64,000 bases of DNA, from assembly GCA_963575745.1 (NCBI GenBank), contig CAUYUJ010018642.1, forward strand, positions 5,001 to 69,000, in the 5' to 3' direction. The position numbers and the translations under genes were made by a program. How positions within the stretch are numbered: the first letter of the stretch is position 1; each line of letters starts with the position of its first letter. Below, in pieces: positions 60,264-64,000 of this stretch. Source of the stretch: Prorocentrum cordatum (lineage: Eukaryota > Sar > Dinophyceae > Prorocentrales > Prorocentraceae). The notes below the pieces were generated by a model. That model did no database searches. It was not told the DNA's origin and saw only the letters and a program-made list of their open reading frames with translations.

Positions 60264-60470
60264 TGTAACCACGTCGGCGGCCACGTGCTGTAACCACATG
60301 TTGTAACCACGTGTTGTAACCACGTGTTGTAACCACGTGTTGTAACCACGTGTTGTAACCACGTCGGCGGCCACGTGCTGTAACCACGTGTTGTAACCAC
60401 GTGTTGTAACCACGCGCTGTAACGGCAATGTCCGGGACGTGTTGTGACCACGTGTTGTAACCGCGTGCCG
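60264..60470. repeat. 13-bp minisatellite containing CACGTG
   Basis: About fourteen units of TTGTAACCACGTG with variants. A higher-order block CCACGTCGGCGGCCACGTGC occurs twice (60280, 60360). Confidence 0.92.
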
Positions 60471-60965
60471 AGTGTGCTCGGCGCTAAAGGCGGGGGCCAC
60501 GCCTTGGCAAGGCGCCGCCCTCCGTCCGTGCACACTCTTCGCGAACAATTTTTCAGACGAGTGTGCGCCGCGCTCAGGGCGGGCGCCACGCTTTGAGGAT
60601 GGGCCGCTCTTCATCCGCTAGGGGGCCGCTTGCGAACCCTACCCCTCCTCCTCCTCGTCCTCCTCCTCCTCCTCTTCCTCCCATCTTTCCCCCCCTCCTC
60701 CCTCCCATCCTTCTCCTCCTCCTCCTCCCATCCTTCTCCCGAGGACGGGCCCGAGAATAGGGGGGCCGCATGCGAACCCTACCCCTACCCCCCACGCTCG
60801 GGAGCCTATCCGCGGCATTGTTTCAAGCTTTTACGACGGATGTGCGCGGCGCTCGGGCGAGGGCCACATTTTGAAAACGGACTTTCCTCCATCCGTGCTA
60901 GGACGAGTGCGCGGGGCGCTAATGCGAGAGCCACATTTTGAAAACGGGCCGCCTTCCATCAGTGA
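60471..60965. repeat. Tandem units of 66-90 bp around two CTC tracts
   Basis: (G/A)TG(T/C)GC(G/T)C(G/C)GCGCT followed by CCAC(A/G)(T/C)TTTGA and TCCATC(C/A)GTG recurs at about 60473, 60560, 60840 and 60908. AGGGGGGCCGC then TGCGAACCCTACCCC occurs at 60619 and 60757, flanking a CTC-rich segment. Confidence 0.65.
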
Positions 60966-61674
60966 AACTCGCACCATTTACGTCGAGGATCGTGAATGGT
61001 GAGGAAGTCTCAGGCGAAACGCCCGGCCCGCCTTTTCGACAGGTCTCAGGGTGCGACAGGAAGGAATTATCGGTAAGGGCTTCGCCCTCTGCCGCCAGCC
61101 CCGTTGTTAGAGTCTCTATCATAATGTGATATATCAGAGTCGCGTCGGTGCGTCTCGGCGTTGCCTTGGCGCATCTGGGAACATCATGCGGTAGCGGATA
61201 GGAATCATTAGCGCATATCGAGACGTTGGCGTTATCCGGATGCCTTTCGGCTCATCCCGCTACCGTGCCTGGGTTGTGGGTCTGAGGTCTTTTGTATATG
61301 GGCGCCCATTTCCTGGCCGCCGCTCTCCTCGTTTTTTTTTCCCTCTCCTCCCCCCTTTCCTTCCCCGCTCCTTGCCTCAGGCGGGCGCGCGTGCGCCCAG
61401 CGGGGGAGTGAGGTGTCGCGGGCTCCGCAGACGCGCGCCCGTTTTCCTCCGCCTTCCGGTCCTTTACTTGGCTCCCTCCTCCTCCGTTTTTCTTTGCACC
61501 CGCGCCCCCGTGAGAGCGCCCGTGGCTGGCTCCGAAAGAGGCCGCACGATTCGCCGGCGCGAGCAGCCCGGCAGGGTGGCGGCTGATGCGTGGTTCGACC
61601 GAAGTTGGACCCCAATGCCTGGGGGTCTCCCTGTGCGATGGGGGTGGGGGCGCATCGTGTGCCCCCAGACCGAC
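60966..61674. other. Stretch without a recognised gene
   Basis: GCGGTAGCGG (61188) and CCGCTACCG (61257) are inverted and may mark a small element. The rest is GC-rich without recognised features. Confidence 0.4.
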
Positions 61675-62112
61675 GAAGAGGAGGAGGAGGAGGTGGAGGA
61701 GGAGGAGAAGGACAAGGAGGAGGAGGAGGAAGAGGAGGAGGAGGAGGAGGAGGAGGAGGAGGAGGAGGAGGAGAGGAGGAGGAGGAAAAAAGGAGGAGGA
61801 GGGGTGGTGGAGGAGGAGAAGGAGGAGAAGGAGGAGGAGGAGGATGAAGAGGAGGAGGAGTAGGAGAGGAGGAGGAGGAGGAGGAGGAGGAGGAGGAGGA
61901 GGAAGGAGGAGGAGGAGGAGGAGGAGAGGAGGAGGAGGAGGAGGAGGAGGAGGAGGAGGAGGAGGAGGAGAGGAGGAGGAGGAGGAGGAGGAGGAGGAGG
62001 AGGAGGAGGAGGAGGAGGAGGAGGAGGAGGAGGAGGAGAGGAGGAGGAGGAGGAGGAGGAGGAGGAGGAGGAGGAGGAGGAGGAGGAGGAGGAGGAGGAG
62101 GAGGGGGGGGAG
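61675..62112. repeat. Long (GGA)n microsatellite
   Basis: About 440 bp of GGA/GAG with AAG and GTG variants, ending in a G-run at 62100-62132. Confidence 0.95.
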
Positions 62113-62233
62113 GAGGTAGGGGGGGGGGGGGAGGACAACGGTCCCCAGAGACGACGATTAACCTCCGTCTTGTTTTGCCCGAGACTCTGGAGGTCTGGGG
62201 TTGCGCGCCTGAGCGCCCCTTGGGGGCGGCACC

Positions 62234-63973
62234 ATGGCGGAGGACGCCGGTGAGCTGCGCCGGCAGGTCGACCGGCTGGAGGCAGAGAACCAGCCGGGTG
62301 CGTCGAAGCTGGGTCCTCCAGGAAATCACCTGAGATTTTGGCGGCTGAATTTTTCGAGCTGGGCGTTTTCGCGTTTTCTCGAGCCGGATCGATATGTGAG
62401 GGTCTGCAGACCCTCACATATCGATCCGGCTCGAGAAATGGCACAGAACGTTGAAGTCCAGGGCGTGTTTTTTACGATGTGTTTTTTCCGCTACATCGGG
62501 TATCAGGGTCTCGGACATCCGACGCCATGATTGTTGTCGATGCGCGGGCCCCCGTACCTCTCGCCCACTTGCCCAAGTTACGACATCTCCCAGGTTCCGC
62601 GGACCACTCCTTTTCGCTCGGAGCGTCCCCTCACCCCCCACCCTCTGGCCGAGGCGGGGATGTATCCATGACCGCCGCCTGAGGGATCGATCTTCGGGGA
62701 TCTTGGCTGGCTGTGGATATAGATCTGTTCGGGCCCCCTGGGGCCGAAACCTATCCCTATCCACCGCCCGCTGGAGTTCCACGACGTCGGCTGCATCTGC
62801 ATATGTCAGGAGGGAAAAAACACACAGACACAATGAATCGTCCATTCCCCAGAAAATATGGGAAAATATGGGAAGTGGGGGTGGGACGACAAAAACCGAG
62901 AACATATGGGAAAATATCGGCGATCCTGCTATTTGTGTGTATTCATTTGATCGTTTCGCTCGTTCCGCCGGCCCTGGAACGCTATTTGGGGCCTCTTGGG
63001 GCCGTCTTGGGGGCCTCTTGGGGGCTTTTTGGGAGCGTCTTGGGGCTCCTTGGCGGCGTCTTGAGTTCCCCTGGCTGGGGCCTCTTAGGGAGCTCTTGGG
63101 GGCCCCTTGGGGCGGGAGGGGGGGTAGTCGATTGCAGCAACGCCCTCGGAGGCCACGATCCTCGTGACGGGTTGCCAAAAATAGCCTCCCTCCTGGAGAT
63201 CTCCCGGGACCCGGCCGGGGACCAGCCGGTTTTTTTTGTCCGTCCCCCAGTGGCCGCCCCGCGCGCGCGAACTAGAACTATTGTTAAGTAGTTACCGGAG
63301 ATCTTGGCACGCCTCTGGCCCGTTGGGCCGGTTATTTGTGTGTTCCAGGGCCTCTTCAATGTGTCCCCGCCTCGGACCCTCGGCCCGCGCAGATGCCTCG
63401 GGCCGTGCTGCGACGGGCCCCCCCCTCCTCCCCCCCCTCCCTGCTGCCTGGCCCCCCCTTTGCCCTTCGGCGCGCCCGGGCCGGAGCCTGAGGGAGGACG
63501 CCACGAGGGCCGCCCTGCATGGACAGGAGCTCCTGGAACGGTGCGCGCGGCTGGAGGAGGAGAGGTCCCCGGCGGGGCGCTGGGGCCTGCAGCTGCAGCT
63601 GGAGGGGCGTGCGTCCGGCAGCGACAGCTCCGAGGGGTCTGGCTCTGCCCCGTCGCGCCCGCGGACCCCGAGCGGGGGGGGCCGGGCGACCGCGCCATCC
63701 CGGCAGAGCGTGCTGCGGCCGAGCGTGTGTTCGCCCGGGTGGCGGACGAACGTGCTGGGCGAGGTCGTGCAGCTCCGGGAGCAGGACTACACCCACCTGC
63801 AGCAGACCATGCAGCTCGAGCGGGACCTGGGCAAGAGGGAGGAGCTCGTGCGCGCGCTGGAGGAGGAGAGGCAGGGGCTGGCCGGGCAGCTCGAAGAGCA
63901 GAGGAGGAGGGAGCAGAAGCTCGAGAAGGAGAGGGGGGGCCTGGAAGAAAGGCTTGGGGAGCTGAGCGCGCAG
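62234..63973 (+). CDS. Coiled-coil protein gene, 5' exons, continues beyond window
   Basis: Exon 1 starts at the ATG at 62234 (MAEDAGELRRQVDRLEAENQ), a heptad-repeat helix, with a likely donor CCGG|GTGCGT at 62298. A later exon from about 63482 reads SLREDATRAALHGQELLERC, then a Ser/Pro linker (residue text SGSDSSEGSGSAPSRPRTPS), then EVVQLREQDYTHLQQTMQLE and a long E/R/L/Q-rich coil ending LGELSAQ before donor CAG|GTGAGC at 63974. No catalytic motif is visible; a structural or scaffolding role is inferred. The exon stays open to the window end in this frame, so the 3' part is missing. The intron between (about 1.18 kb) holds a perfect palindrome, an introner-like copy, a CCTCTTGGGG array and a dispersed repeat. 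Intermediate exons may have been missed. Confidence 0.55.
62375..62438. repeat. Perfect 64-bp palindrome
   Basis: Two 32-bp arms with no spacer, centred on CTG|CAG; the left arm starts TTTCTCGAGCCGGATCGATA and the right arm is its exact complement. It lies in the first intron of the coiled-coil gene. Confidence 0.96.
62812..62940 (+). mobile_element. Introner-like element, family P, copy 3 (split)
   Basis: GGGAAAAAACACACAGACAC at the left, two AGAAAATATGGG/GAACATATGGG blocks, and TATTTGTGTGT at 62930-62940. TTATTTGTGTGTTCCAGGGCC, the expected right end, is found at 63332-63352, so about 390 bp have been inserted between two copies of TATTTGTGTGT. Confidence 0.72.
62980..63115. repeat. CCTCTTGGGG minisatellite, locus 6 (intronic)
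   Basis: About twelve units such as GCCTCTTGGGGCC and GTCTTGGGGGC, inside the split introner copy. Confidence 0.8.
63230..63335. repeat. Dispersed repeat, inverted relative to 33562-33690
   Basis: CGCGCGCGCGAACTAGAACT, TACCGGAGATCTTGGCACGC and CTCTGGCCCGTTGGGCCGG match the complement of 33562-33690 in order. Confidence 0.6.
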
Positions 63974-64000
63974 GTGAGCGACGCCAAAAAAACGGGATCG

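Noticed and set aside
61464-62444. Minus-strand frame of 326 codons
   Set aside because: Mostly Pro/Leu/Ser homopolymers from the (GGA)n tract; no domain in the ends.
1-64000. CRISPR array, bacterial operons or ribosome binding sites
   Set aside because: Repeats are not spaced by unique spacers of constant length, and the gene content and DinoSL are eukaryotic.

Overview
The window looks like GC-rich core dinoflagellate nuclear DNA. The strongest marker is a full 22-nt match to the dinoflagellate trans-spliced leader (DinoSL) at 18527-18548. Other support: pentatricopeptide-repeat genes with the [ST]-[FY]-[NS]-x-x-I-S-A-C-E-K-x-G-Q-W-Q-Q-A-L signature common in dinoflagellates, two LINE-type retroelements with endonuclease and RNase H domains, and very abundant trinucleotide tracts, minisatellites and short inverted-repeat elements. 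The species cannot be fixed from the sequence. There are no bacterial operons, rRNA, tRNA or CRISPR features. Most long open frames are by-products of GC-rich or simple-sequence DNA.

Layout. 1-3850 (minus): decayed LINE-type retroelement (retro-1) running off the left edge (coiled-coil ORF1, endonuclease/exonuclease/phosphatase domain, linker, start of the reverse transcriptase). 4000-13980: no convincing host gene, but many short terminal-inverted-repeat (TIR) elements, some nested, and perfect palindromes. 13983-14978: PPR gene 1. 15000-18500: minisatellite and TIR elements. 18527-23292 (plus): second retroelement (retro-2), with a DinoSL relic at its 5' end, zinc-finger/coiled-coil ORF1, endonuclease and RNase H, but no reverse transcriptase core; its 3' flank to about 24442 holds four copies of a covarying hairpin. 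24895-26846: recent 976-bp tandem duplication that left a truncated PPR copy (25661-26014) beside PPR gene 2 (26637-27539). 28640-36190: minisatellites, (CTA)n, (CATAG)n and a 14-unit satellite. 36860-38101: TIR elements. 38581-41160: 2.6 kb of A/C-only DNA. 41720-43300: TIR elements. 43370-45800: multi-exon host gene with armadillo-like helices whose exons join in phase 0; one intron is an introner-like mobile element. 46000-53400: G/C-tract satellite, a helicase pseudogene (minus, 47130-48150), degenerate (ATC)n and a 78-bp repeat. 53529-56900: TIR elements and long (CTC)n. 57045-57841: frameshifted RNase H relic. 60161-60965: short tandem repeats. 62234-63973 and beyond: start of a coiled-coil protein gene with repeat-filled introns.

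How it fits together. About five host-type loci (PPR gene 1, PPR gene 2 and its truncated copy, the armadillo-like gene, the coiled-coil gene) sit in repeat DNA. About fifteen short inverted-repeat families can be defined from copies inside this window alone, several with target-site duplications. The most informative are an introner-like element whose duplicated GAGGTG target supplies both splice sites, a 128-bp element flanked in two places by unusually long direct repeats (about 43 and 60 bp), and a pair of paralogous segments that act as empty-site controls for each other. All family assignments were made by eye; no database search was run.
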